A stretch of DNA of 26,322 nt from Bacteroidales bacterium (GTDB taxonomy: Bacteria > Bacteroidota > Bacteroidia > Bacteroidales > UBA3663). Positions 7,360 through 15,972 of the stretch are shown one piece after another; positions within the stretch are counted from its first letter, which is position 1; every line of letters begins with the position of its first letter. The notes beneath the pieces were generated by a model. That model was not told the DNA's origin. It worked only from the letters and a program-made list of their open reading frames with translations, and ran no database searches. Made by a program: the position numbers and the translations under genes. The stretch lies in NCBI GenBank assembly GCA_017632695.1, contig JAGBQS010000308.1, positions 1 to 26,322 of the forward strand, written 5' to 3'.

Positions 7360-8461
7360 TGAAACGGAAGTGCATGATGTCGCCATCCTGAACCACATAA
7401 TCCTTGCCTTCGACGCCCAACTTGCCGGCTTCGCGAACGGCTGCTTCCGAACCATACTGCAGATAATCATCGTATTTGATGACCTCTGCCCGGATAAAGC
7501 CTTTCTCAAAATCACCGTGAATAATGCCGGCACACTGGGGAGCCTTCATGCCTTTGCGGAAAGTCCAGGCCTTTACTTCCATCGGTCCGGCCGTAATATA
7601 GGTCTGCAATCCGAGCAGGCTGTATGCCGAATGAATCAGTCGGTTCACACCGCTTTCTTCCAATCCGAGCTCTTCCAGGAACATCTGGCGTTCCTCGTAG
7701 GTTTCCAGTTCGGCAATTTCGCTTTCAATCCTGGCCGAGATAACAAGCACCTCAGCATCCTCACCTTCTACAGCCTTACGCACTGCCTCCACATAGGCAT
7801 TGCCCGACTTGGCACTTGCCTCGTCAACATTACATACATAAAGAATAGGCTTACTGGTAAGCAGGAACAGATCGTGTGCTGCCTGAATCTCGTCAGGGGC
7901 AGTCAGTTTCGAAGTCACCTCGCGCGCCGACTTGCCTGCCAGCAAGGCTTCCTTGACAGCATTCATCAGTTCGAACTGAACTTTGGCATCCTTGTCGTTG
8001 CCTACCTGTGCCAGTTTCTGCACCTTGGGCAAACGGCTCTCAATGGTTTCGAGGTCCTTCAGCTGCAGTTCGGTATCGATGATTTCCTTGTCGCGGACAG
8101 GATCCACCGATCCGTCAACGTGAACCACATTTCCGTCATCAAAACAACGGAGCACATGAATGATGGCATCCGTTTCGCGAATATTGGCCAGGAACTTGTT
8201 TCCCAGGCCCTCGCCCTTGGATGCTCCCTTGACCAGGCCGGCAATATCAACAATCTCGACCGTTGCAGGAACGATACGGCCGGGATGTACGATTTCGGCC
8301 AGTTTGTTCAGACGTTCATCGGGCACCGTTATGACACCCACATTGGGTTCGATGGTGCAGAAAGGGAAATTGGCAGCTTGTGCCTTAGCGCTCGAAAGAC
8401 AATTAAAAAGAGTCGATTTACCCACATTGGGCAATCCGACTATACCACACTGAAGTGACAT
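7352..8461 (-). CDS. ychF: Ribosome-associated ATPase YchF (Obg family)
   Basis: The 369-residue length is usual for the family. The P-loop GLPNVGKST is at residues 9-17 and the G3 motif DIAG at 72-75 (DIAGLVKGASKGEGLGN). The G4 position reads NVDE, the NxxE variant that makes YchF prefer ATP over GTP. A coiled-coil segment lies in the middle. The C-terminal TGS domain ends GKDYVVQDGDIMHFRFNV, the standard ending. YchF binds ribosomes and is linked to translation fidelity and stress response. It is the first gene of a likely operon with the M23 peptidase and the C69 dipeptidase, an odd mix of a cytoplasmic translation factor with two exported hydrolases. Its promoter should lie in 8462-8495, but only a poor TATATTG match is visible there. 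Confidence 0.97.
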   Translation of the reverse strand: MSLQCGIVGLPNVGKSTLFNCLSSAKAQAANFPFCTIEPNVGVITVPDERLNKLAEIVHPGRIVPATVEIVDIAGLVKGASKGEGLGNKFLANIRETDAIIHVLRCFDDGNVVHVDGSVDPVRDKEIIDTELQLKDLETIESRLPKVQKLAQVGNDKDAKVQFELMNAVKEALLAGKSAREVTSKLTAPDEIQAAHDLFLLTSKPILYVCNVDEASAKSGNAYVEAVRKAVEGEDAEVLVISARIESEIAELETYEERQMFLEELGLEESGVNRLIHSAYSLLGLQTYITAGPMEVKAWTFRKGMKAPQCAGIIHGDFEKGFIRAEVIKYDDYLQYGSEAAVREAGKLGVEGKDYVVQDGDIMHFRFNV

Positions 8462-8495
8462 CTGACTTATACAATATATTTATTATTCAGAAATG

Positions 8496-8530
8496 ATTCC
8501 CCGAGGCATCTGGCAGAAGTCTCGGGGAAT
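8496..8530 (-). terminator. Hairpin after the wzc-like gene, probable terminator
   Basis: ATTCCCCGAG (8496-8505) and CTCGGGGAAT (8521-8530) form a perfect 10-bp stem around a 15-nt loop. It begins 8 nt after the stop codon of the tyrosine kinase gene. No long T run follows on the minus strand (CATTTCTG), so it may terminate weakly or act as a 3'-end stabiliser. It separates the export pair from ychF. Confidence 0.6.
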
Positions 8531-8538
8531 GAATGTTA

Positions 8539-11034
8539 TTATTTACTGCTATTCTTATGTTTTCTCCGATAGAGTCCGTAAGAATGCTTGTGCGAAGTTT
8601 CGCCTTCGTTGTACGACGCATAATAATTATAATAGGTATGGCCGTAGTAACGATAGCCGTAATACTTACCATAGCCCGTGTAACCCATACTGTAGTTAAG
8701 GGCTTCGTAGTCGATATCGGTAAGAACAATGGCCATGTTGTGCAACTGGTTGGTGCTGTAAACTTCCTGGATAGCCGGCAACTGACGACGGTCAATCTTA
8801 CCGACACGGATTACATAGAGCGTAATATCTGCCACACGGTTTGAAATACCCGTATCGGCTACGATGCCGAGCGGCGGGTTATCAAGCAGGATGTAATCAT
8901 AATGCTTGCGGAGTTCCTCGATGGCCTTGTCGAATCGGTCGCTCATCAGCAACTCGGCCGGGTTAGGAGGAATAACACCGCCAGGGAGAATCGATACATT
9001 CTCGTATGCCGTAGCCTGAACCAGCTGCATCAGGTCTTCTTCCTGTCCTGCCAGATATTCACTGACGCCCTTCTTGCCGCGCATCTTGAAGAAACGCGAA
9101 ACGGCCATCTTACGCAAATCGAGATCGACCAGACAAACCGTCTTGCCCGAAATGGCAAACGTCATAGCCAGATTCATCAGTATATACGACTTACCTTCAC
9201 CGGACATGGTCGAAGTATTGGCAATAACCTGCGCCTTATTGGATACACTCATAAATGACAGGTTAGCTCGCAAGATTCGGAAAGCCTCCGAAATCTGGTT
9301 GTTGGCTCCAGCTTCGACGAACAAAGTCTGAGCGGCCTGCTTCTTGGGCTTGCTTGGAATCTCGCCCACGATAGGAGCCTTGACCACATTGGTAACATCC
9401 GAACGTCCGCGAACCTTTGTATAAAGGATATCCTTCAGATAGTAGAAACCGAAAGGAATCGCAATACCCAACATAAAGGCAACAAGCAGAATAATCGGCT
9501 TGCGGGGAGCTACCGGAGAAGAAGAACCCCAGGCAGAATCAATCAGTCGGATATTCGACTCTGTCATGGACTTCATGATGGCGTTCTCCTCCGATTTCTG
9601 CAACAGATAGTTGTAAAGTTCGGACTTGACTACCTGCTCACGCATGATACTGGTCAGCAAGCGCTCGTTGCTGGTAGCACTGCTCACGCTCTGCATGTTC
9701 TTATCCGAAAGACGCTGTACCTCCTTCAGCTGAAGTTCGATACCGGCCTGCACATCGGCAGCCGTGTTGCGGATATTGGCATAAAGTGCTGACAACTCTG
9801 AAATTTTATCGAGTACAACCGGGTTCTTTTCCGACGAATAGGTCTTCAACTGGTTGTATCGCATCAAACCTTCATCGTATGCCTGAATCTGACTGTTCAA
9901 TGCCTGGCTGTTCAACCCGACATTCATTGGCAACAGTTTCAGATAGCTGGTGTCAATGCAACTGCGAAGGTCGGTAATGATTCGCAACTGGACTTCCAAT
10001 TCCGACATCTGCACCTCCTGCGTCTTTGTCAGCGTCAGGTAGCTACTGGCCTCGGTCAGCGGGTTAACGGTTTTCTCGGCCGATTTCATGCCTTCCAGTT
10101 TGGCATCAACGGCGTTCAGTTCTGCACCCACGACTTCCATTCGCTGGGCAATGAAGCCCAAGGTTGTAGTCAGGACCTCATTCTTCGATTCGATGGTCAG
10201 ACGGTTGTATTCCTCCACCAGTGTATTCAGAATGTCGGCAGCCTTACGTGGCGATGTTGCCTTGTACGACAACTGGAGGACAGCTCCGTCCTTCTGAGTC
10301 AGATCGACTGACAAACCACCCAGATAGCCTGAAGCCACCGCTTCCAGATTACCGGCATAAACCTTTACAGAATGCGCGCGGTTCTGAATATAGTCATCGA
10401 AGGTATGACGACGCAGTTTTACCGTCGACAATCCTATGTAAGGCAATTCAACTTCCTGGTCGAACGGACAAAGGAAAGTGGTATCTTCCGAAACATACCG
10501 GAACTGCGTGGTATCATTCTCCGAAAGGAACTCTACCTCGAAGGCGGCGCCCAGAATGGGCTGATCCGGATCAGACGGTACTATATAAATAGGAGAAGAG
10601 ATATACAACTCGTCCTCGCGCATAAAACGGGGTTCGTAATAACTGTACTGCAAACCCAACCGTTTGATTACGCCCATCATAACGGTACGCGAAGACATGA
10701 TCTGCAACTCGTTCTTAACGTTACTGGTAGTCAGGCCCGAGAATCCGGCAATATCGGCAAAGGCAGAACCTGCTGCTGATCCGACACCGCTCTTCTGGTC
10801 CTTAACCAGCACCGACGATTGCTGTACGTAAACTTTAGGCGTACGCCAAATATAGGCCGATCCGAAAAGCAATGCTACGAAAGCGCAGATGGCAAATACG
10901 TGCCACTTGCCCAAAAAGATATTCACAACGGTCTGAAAATCCAAACCGCCGCTGTTTTCTTCAGCATTCGAATCCTTGACAATGGTTGAGCCATTGACAA
11001 TGGGTTGCTGCTGATTAGGTTCATTATTAACCAT
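8539..11034 (-). CDS. Wzc-type polysaccharide co-polymerase with BY-kinase domain
   Basis: The 831-residue protein has the full Wzc layout. A cytoplasmic N-terminus is followed by a first membrane helix (about residues 45-70, VFAICAFVALLFGSAYIW). A large periplasmic Wzz domain with coiled-coil stretches comes next, then a second helix (IILLVAFMLGIAIPFGFYYL), then the BY-kinase. Kinase motifs are Walker A SGEGKS (to residue 616), Walker A' DLDLR (637-641) and Walker B YILLDNPP (about 714-721). The last 51 residues carry 15 tyrosines, the expected autophosphorylation cluster. By family knowledge, it controls polymer length and export through cycles of tyrosine phosphorylation in contact with the outer-membrane exporter. 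It follows the Wza-like gene after 27 nt. No other glycan synthesis gene lies nearby, so the exported polymer cannot be told. Confidence 0.95.
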   Translation of the reverse strand: MVNNEPNQQQPIVNGSTIVKDSNAEENSGGLDFQTVVNIFLGKWHVFAICAFVALLFGSAYIWRTPKVYVQQSSVLVKDQKSGVGSAAGSAFADIAGFSGLTTSNVKNELQIMSSRTVMMGVIKRLGLQYSYYEPRFMREDELYISSPIYIVPSDPDQPILGAAFEVEFLSENDTTQFRYVSEDTTFLCPFDQEVELPYIGLSTVKLRRHTFDDYIQNRAHSVKVYAGNLEAVASGYLGGLSVDLTQKDGAVLQLSYKATSPRKAADILNTLVEEYNRLTIESKNEVLTTTLGFIAQRMEVVGAELNAVDAKLEGMKSAEKTVNPLTEASSYLTLTKTQEVQMSELEVQLRIITDLRSCIDTSYLKLLPMNVGLNSQALNSQIQAYDEGLMRYNQLKTYSSEKNPVVLDKISELSALYANIRNTAADVQAGIELQLKEVQRLSDKNMQSVSSATSNERLLTSIMREQVVKSELYNYLLQKSEENAIMKSMTESNIRLIDSAWGSSSPVAPRKPIILLVAFMLGIAIPFGFYYLKDILYTKVRGRSDVTNVVKAPIVGEIPSKPKKQAAQTLFVEAGANNQISEAFRILRANLSFMSVSNKAQVIANTSTMSGEGKSYILMNLAMTFAISGKTVCLVDLDLRKMAVSRFFKMRGKKGVSEYLAGQEEDLMQLVQATAYENVSILPGGVIPPNPAELLMSDRFDKAIEELRKHYDYILLDNPPLGIVADTGISNRVADITLYVIRVGKIDRRQLPAIQEVYSTNQLHNMAIVLTDIDYEALNYSMGYTGYGKYYGYRYYGHTYYNYYASYNEGETSHKHSYGLYRRKHKNSSK

Positions 11035-11061
11035 AATTCCTGATAAAAAAGTTATGAGAGA

Positions 11062-11865
11062 TTAGCGGGTAACACTGATGATGATGTTCGTAACGGTGAG
11101 TAATACCGACACGATTGAAATACCGAAGGTGTAAAGACTCGAAACCTCACGGTTACTTGCCTTCGACTTGTTCGGCTCAACATAAACAACATCATTCTGC
11201 TGCAAATAATAGTATGGACTCTTCATGATTTCAGGGTCCTTCAGATCAAGTGTATGATATTCCTGTGTACCTTCCTTGTCACGAAGCACACGCACCTTAT
11301 CACGCTCACCGAAAATAGTGAGGTCGCCGGCATTGGCTACAGCATCGAAAATGGTGATACGGTCGTTCGTCATTGGATACTGACCGGGACGTGTCACTTC
11401 GCCGATAACGCTATAGCGGGCGTTGTAGAACTCTACCGTCACAATAGGATCCTGAATAAATCCGTTGCTGATAAGATAGTTCTGAATGGTATCACGCAAC
11501 TCATAACGCGTCAGACCAGCCACTTTTAACTTACCCATTGTAGGATATTCGATACAGCCTTCCTGATCTACCCAGAACAGCATAGGAGAACCGCCATTCT
11601 GAGAGAACGAGACATTGGATGTCGAAGTGAAAGCCTTTTGGCTCAACTGCATATTGAACGGAGCAGCCAGTTCCGGTTCCTTGCAATTCACAATGATGGT
11701 GAGTTTGTCATCCGGACGGATAGTCAGCAGATAGGGATTATCATTCTGGAATGTTCCCGTTTCTTCCGCACCCTGCAGATAAACAATTTTCTTTTGAGCT
11801 CCACAACTGCTTAACGTCACAACTACCGTGAACACTAAGAGCACTTTAATGAGTAGATTTTTCAT
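11062..11865 (-). CDS. Wza-type polysaccharide export outer-membrane lipoprotein (second copy)
   Basis: This is a 267-residue protein with a lipoprotein signal, MKNLLIKVLLVFTVVVTLSSC; Cys21 is the lipidated residue. The export domain reads YLLTIRPDDKLTIIV, GCIEYPTMGKLKVAGLTRYEL and DPIVTVEFYNARYSVIGEV. An SLBB-type repeat follows (VTRPGQYPMTNDRITIFDAVANAGDLTIFGERDKV), which is the canonical motif. The end SPYYYLQQNDVVYVEP plus a hydrophobic C-terminus parallels the copy at 533-1360. It should form the outer-membrane channel partnered by the kinase gene 27 nt downstream. Its own promoter is at 11915-11946, divergent from nadB. Confidence 0.93.
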   Translation of the reverse strand: MKNLLIKVLLVFTVVVTLSSCGAQKKIVYLQGAEETGTFQNDNPYLLTIRPDDKLTIIVNCKEPELAAPFNMQLSQKAFTSTSNVSFSQNGGSPMLFWVDQEGCIEYPTMGKLKVAGLTRYELRDTIQNYLISNGFIQDPIVTVEFYNARYSVIGEVTRPGQYPMTNDRITIFDAVANAGDLTIFGERDKVRVLRDKEGTQEYHTLDLKDPEIMKSPYYYLQQNDVVYVEPNKSKASNREVSSLYTFGISIVSVLLTVTNIIISVTR

Positions 11866-11914
11866 TTCTGTATAATGTTTCTTATATTTTCAATTTTCTA
11901 ATACACAAGCGGTG

Positions 11915-11946
11915 CAAAGTTACGGAAAACCTCACAAACAGACAAG
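11915..11946 (-). promoter_or_regulatory. Promoter of the wza/wzc-like pair
   Basis: On the minus strand the -7 box TAACTTTG (11915-11922) is preceded at 20 nt by CTTG (11943-11946), an acceptable -33 element. The predicted start gives a leader of about 45 nt before the ATG at 11865. Confidence 0.65.
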
Positions 11947-12038
11947 AAAAAAGGACCAATAATCAAAAAAAAACGCAAATATTTGCACATTTTTTTAAAA
12001 AAAGTATACTTTAGATACCAACCTATTGTTTTTTTTAT

Positions 12039-12046
12039 CAACTTTG
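12039..12046 (+). promoter_or_regulatory. Probable -7 box of nadB
   Basis: CAACTTTG departs from TAnnTTTG at one position only, followed by the usual GC. It lies 24 nt before the ATG at 12071. A TTG-initiated longer frame from 12026 would start upstream of this box, which supports the ATG. Confidence 0.45.
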
Positions 12047-12070
12047 CAACCGGTTAATATCTTTAATGGC

Positions 12071-13657
12071 ATGCAAAGAAAATACGATTTCCTCGTAATA
12101 GGTACCGGCATTGCCGGCATGAGTTATGCACTGAAAGTTGCCGAAGCCGGCAAGGTGGCCCTCATCTGTAAAAGCGAACTGCAAGAGTCAAACACCGATT
12201 TGGCACAAGGAGGCATCTCAAGTGTTACAAATCTGAAAGTCGATAATTTCGAGAAACATATTCACGACACGATGGTTGCCGGCGACTGGCTGAGCGACCC
12301 TAAGGCTGTTGAATTAGTGGTCAAGAACGCCCCTGATCAGATTGAAGAACTGGTAAGATGGGGCGTCGATTTCGATAAAAAAGAAAACGGCGAATACGAC
12401 CTGCATCGGGAAGGCGGACACTCCGAATTCCGCATCCTGCACCATGCCGACAATACCGGACACGCAATCCAGTCAGCTCTCATACAAGCGGTAAAGAAGC
12501 ATCCGAACATTGATGTTCTGGAGCACCATTTCGCAATTGAGATTCTGACTCAGCACCACCTCGGACAGGAAGTAACCCGTCGTACGCCGGATATTGAATG
12601 TTTCGGAGCCTATGTCCTGGACGAGGCAACGGGCGCTATAGATACGTTCCTTTCGAAAGTGACCATGATGGCAACGGGCGGCGTCGGACAGGTTTACCTC
12701 ACCACTACCAATCCTCCGATTGCTACAGGCGACGGCATTGCAATGGTGTATCGTGCCAAAGGTACCGTCAAGGATATGGAGTTTGTACAGTTCCATCCGA
12801 CAGCCCTCTACCACCCGGGCGACCATCCGAACTTCCTGATTACCGAAGCCATGCGCGGCTACGGCGGCATTTTAAAGACCCTCGACGGACGCGAATTCAT
12901 GCAGAAGTACGACCCGCGTCTGTCGTTAGCGCCACGCGACATTACGGCACGCGCTATCTTCAACGAAATGAAGCTGAACCACTGCGACCATGTGCTGCTT
13001 GACGTGACACATAAGGATCCGGAACTGACCAAACAGCACTTCCCGAATATCTACAAAAAATGCATGAGCATCGGTATCGACATTACCAAGCAACCGATTC
13101 CGGTAGTACCTTGCCACCACTATATGTGCGGTGGCATTCAGGTTGACTACAACGGACAGTCGAGCATCAATCGCCTGTATGCGGCCGGTGAATGCTCATG
13201 CACGGGACTGCATGGCGGAAACCGTCTGGCAAGCAACTCGCTTATCGAAGCGATTGTATATGCCGACTTGGCTGCCAAGCACTCCATTCCACGCATTGGC
13301 GACCTGACTTTCCGTACCGATATCCCGGCATGGAAAGACACGGGAACAGTAGCACATGAGGAACTCTTCCTTATCAGCGATTCGAAAACGGAGGTGCAGC
13401 AGATCATGCAGACCTATGTCGGCATTGTACGCTCCAACCTGCGTCTGAAGCGAGCCTGGACCCGTCTGGACAACCTGTACGAAGAAACAGAAAAACTATT
13501 CCTTCGGAGCCGTGTAGATAAAGATATCTGCGAACTCCGCAACATGATCAATACGGGCTATCTGATTATGCGGCAGGCCATGGAGCGCAAGGAATCCCGC
13601 GGCTTGCACTACTCTATCGACTATCCGCCGGCTGACCGCAACATCGAAGGGTTCTGA
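12071..13657 (+). CDS. nadB: L-aspartate oxidase
   Basis: The 528-residue FAD enzyme oxidises L-aspartate to iminoaspartate, the first step of de novo NAD synthesis. The dinucleotide-binding motif GTGIAG is at residues 11-16, with AQGGIS near 45-50. The substrate and flavin region of the succinate dehydrogenase/fumarate reductase family is present: HREGGHSEFRILHHAD (112-126), FHPTALYHPGDHPNFLITEA (241-260), APRDITARAI (287-296). HHYMCGGI and the flavin site AAGECSCTGLHGGNRLASNSL follow. The helical C-terminal domain is complete. The ATG at 12071 matches the family N-terminus (RKYDFLVIGTGIAG). It stands alone: nadA and nadC are not in the window. It is convergent with mnmA with a 10-nt gap and no visible terminator. 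Confidence 0.95.
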   Translation: MQRKYDFLVIGTGIAGMSYALKVAEAGKVALICKSELQESNTDLAQGGISSVTNLKVDNFEKHIHDTMVAGDWLSDPKAVELVVKNAPDQIEELVRWGVDFDKKENGEYDLHREGGHSEFRILHHADNTGHAIQSALIQAVKKHPNIDVLEHHFAIEILTQHHLGQEVTRRTPDIECFGAYVLDEATGAIDTFLSKVTMMATGGVGQVYLTTTNPPIATGDGIAMVYRAKGTVKDMEFVQFHPTALYHPGDHPNFLITEAMRGYGGILKTLDGREFMQKYDPRLSLAPRDITARAIFNEMKLNHCDHVLLDVTHKDPELTKQHFPNIYKKCMSIGIDITKQPIPVVPCHHYMCGGIQVDYNGQSSINRLYAAGECSCTGLHGGNRLASNSLIEAIVYADLAAKHSIPRIGDLTFRTDIPAWKDTGTVAHEELFLISDSKTEVQQIMQTYVGIVRSNLRLKRAWTRLDNLYEETEKLFLRSRVDKDICELRNMINTGYLIMRQAMERKESRGLHYSIDYPPADRNIEGF

Positions 13658-13667
13658 TAAGTATACA

Positions 13668-14816
13668 CTATTCCCAGGATATCTCGCCGCTACCGAGGCA
13701 TATCTTCCCGTCAGGAGTATAAATGCAGCAGAACTGACCGGGTGCCACACCATTGGTTTTCTTTTCCATCTTCAGGAAGTAACTGCCATCGGCTCTCCGT
13801 GTCAACACTCCATTGTTCAGTTCGGCTACATGACGGATTTTGAACTTAAACGGCAGGTCCGCATGATCCGGTCCGTTTGGATTTAAAGTAATCCAGTGCA
13901 TGTCGCGCATAACCAGCCAATCCTGTTTCTGGGCCTCTGGATCTAAGCCTCTCGATACATACACAATATTCTGTCCGATATCTTTCTTAATCACAAACCA
14001 CGGACCGCCACTCAGATACAGACCTTTCCGCTGGCCGATGGTATGGAACCAGAAGCCCCGGTGTTTGCCCAAAACCTTTCCGGTTTCAAGTTCCACGATA
14101 GGTCCTTCCTGAGTCCCGAGGAACCGCTCGATAAACTCGTTGTAATTGATTTTTCCCAAGAAACAGATGCCCTGCGAATCCTTCCGATGAGCCGAAGGAA
14201 GTTTTGCACTTTCGGCTATTCGTCGCACCTCGTCTTTCTCCATATGTCCGATGGGGAAAACAGAATTCTGCACCTGCAAGTCTTCCAACTGAGCCAGAAA
14301 ATCAGTCTGATCCTTAACAGGATCGGGAGTCGTTCCCAGCCACAGCGATTCTCCGGAAGGGAGATCTTCCACCTTCACAAACGGATTCTCATCGGCAGCG
14401 GCCCGAAACTGCCCCTGCTCATCCAAATGACCGATTCTCGAGGTTGCATAATGACCGGTAGCTGTCTTGTCGTACTGATAGCCTATCTTTTTATGAAAGG
14501 CCCCGAACTTGATCAGACGGTTACACATCACATCCGGATTCGGCGTGAATCCGCGTCGCACCTTATCAATGGTATACGAAACGACTTCTTCCCAATACTC
14601 CTGCTGCAAATCAAGGACTTCGTAATGCAGCCCATATTTATAAGCCATGGCCTGCACAATTTCCAGATCTTCTTCCTGCGGACAGGAATATCCCTGATCG
14701 GCATCGTCCATGCCGATCTTAATGTACCACAAATCCGGCTTATAACCTTGTTCACACAATAGATGTACAGCAACGGAACTATCGACACCGCCTGACAAAA
14801 GTGCTGCTATATTCAT
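13668..14816 (-). CDS. mnmA: tRNA-specific 2-thiouridylase
   Basis: The 382-residue enzyme adds sulfur to uridine 34 of Lys, Glu and Gln tRNAs. The PP-loop ATP site SGGVDSS is at residues 8-14. The catalytic pair is Cys98 (NPDVMCNRLIKFG) and Cys218 (DSQGICFLGK), both present. GHYA (121-124) and HTIGQRKGL further along are family landmarks, and the beta-barrel C-terminal domain is intact. A longer frame begins at 14906 within thiL, but those 30 residues are unlike the family, so the ATG at 14816 is used. It is the last gene of the eleven-gene minus-strand run, 68 nt after thiL. Bacteroidetes often carry more than one MnmA-like protein; a second one is not seen here. Confidence 0.95.
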   Translation of the reverse strand: MNIAALLSGGVDSSVAVHLLCEQGYKPDLWYIKIGMDDADQGYSCPQEEDLEIVQAMAYKYGLHYEVLDLQQEYWEEVVSYTIDKVRRGFTPNPDVMCNRLIKFGAFHKKIGYQYDKTATGHYATSRIGHLDEQGQFRAAADENPFVKVEDLPSGESLWLGTTPDPVKDQTDFLAQLEDLQVQNSVFPIGHMEKDEVRRIAESAKLPSAHRKDSQGICFLGKINYNEFIERFLGTQEGPIVELETGKVLGKHRGFWFHTIGQRKGLYLSGGPWFVIKKDIGQNIVYVSRGLDPEAQKQDWLVMRDMHWITLNPNGPDHADLPFKFKIRHVAELNNGVLTRRADGSYFLKMEKKTNGVAPGQFCCIYTPDGKICLGSGEISWE

Positions 14817-14884
14817 GCAGGAATTGATTGCTTTTTGAGAATAGGGAATGATAATCTGTTCATGACAAACTTCAGGACATCCTG

Positions 14885-15949
14885 TTATTTGGCAAAGGCA
14901 TTCCAACCTTGTGCCTTCAGGGCGACCTCGCTGTTACCGTCGCGGGTAATCATGGCTGCTCCCAGGCGCTCGTCGGTAATATGCCCGATGAGACGCACGC
15001 CCGACAGTTGCTGAATCCGCTCACTCTGAGCCAGCGGAACGGTAAACAGTAACTCATAATCCTCACCTCCGTTCAAGGCGCACGTCGAGACGTTCAGGTT
15101 AAACTCCTCAGCCTGTACGGCGGTCTGATAATCAATCGGAATGCGCTCCTCATAGATGCGGCAGCCCACCTTGCTCTGATGGCAGATGTGTAGCAACTCA
15201 CTTGACAGACCATCAGAGATATCCATCATACTGGTAGGCTGGATACCTGCTTCCTGCAGTTTCTGAACAATATCCCGTCGGGCTTCCGGCTTCAGTTGCC
15301 GTTCCAGCAGATATTCCTTACCCTCAAACTTGGGCTGGAACTGGGGCATAGCGTCTGTGGATCCGGTCCGACGCCAGTCTTCGTACTGCTGATAATAATC
15401 CGTCTTCTCACGTTCAAGCAGCTGCAAGCCCATATAGGCGGCGCCTAAATCACCCGAAACACAGATCAGGTCATTCGGCTTTGCGCCATTGCGATACACC
15501 GGCTGGCGGGCCACACCTATTGCCGTAATCGAAATTGTCAGTCCCGTCATGGAAGTCGAGGTGTCGCCTCCGACCAAATCCACGCCATACGTATCACAAG
15601 CCAGCTTCATGCCTGCATACAGTTGTTCCATATCCTCGACCTTAAAGCGCTTGCTGATGCCCACCGAAACCGTAATCTGCCGGGGCGTACCCATCATGGC
15701 ATACACGTCGCTGAAATTAACGACGCAAGCCTTGTAACCCAGATGCGCAAGCGGGCAATAGGTCAGATCAAAATGCACGCCTTCAAGCAACAGGTCGGTG
15801 GTAACCACCAGTTTGCCTTCTGACGGGTCGAAGTCGATAACGGCGCAGTCATCACCTACGCCGTATAAAGAAGATTTATTCTTAAGTGGAAAATTCTCGG
15901 TGAGATGACGGATCAGACCGAACTCACCATATTCTTTGATATCTGCCAT
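14885..15949 (-). CDS. thiL: Thiamine-monophosphate kinase
   Basis: This 354-residue enzyme phosphorylates thiamine monophosphate to the active diphosphate, the last step of the pathway. It belongs to the AIR synthase-like (PurM) superfamily. Visible signatures are GVGDDCAV (30-37), TTDLLLEGVHFD (50-61), the metal-binding GGDTS (127-131) and DISDGLSSELLHI (243-255), then GGEDYELLFT near the C-terminus. The N-terminus EFGLIRHLTENF is standard. It lies 23 nt downstream of punA. No other thiamine genes are in the window, so its presence here reflects conserved order more than pathway grouping. Confidence 0.96.
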   Translation of the reverse strand: MADIKEYGEFGLIRHLTENFPLKNKSSLYGVGDDCAVIDFDPSEGKLVVTTDLLLEGVHFDLTYCPLAHLGYKACVVNFSDVYAMMGTPRQITVSVGISKRFKVEDMEQLYAGMKLACDTYGVDLVGGDTSTSMTGLTISITAIGVARQPVYRNGAKPNDLICVSGDLGAAYMGLQLLEREKTDYYQQYEDWRRTGSTDAMPQFQPKFEGKEYLLERQLKPEARRDIVQKLQEAGIQPTSMMDISDGLSSELLHICHQSKVGCRIYEERIPIDYQTAVQAEEFNLNVSTCALNGGEDYELLFTVPLAQSERIQQLSGVRLIGHITDERLGAAMITRDGNSEVALKAQGWNAFAK

Positions 15950-15972
15950 TAATAATATATTCAGTTCAAAAA

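Noticed and set aside
7202..8458. A 418-codon open frame on the plus strand opposite ychF
   Set aside because: It is antisense to a complete and well-matched YchF and has no family resemblance or promoter. Such shadow frames are common opposite genes with this codon usage.
8462..8495. Possible ychF promoter with TATATTG
   Set aside because: One base short of the consensus spacing, and the -33 region would fall within the terminator hairpin of the upstream unit. Too weak to list.
14873..14884. Short inverted repeat CAGGACATCCTG after the thiL stop
   Set aside because: Arms of 5 bp with a 2-nt centre cannot form a stable hairpin, and no T run follows.
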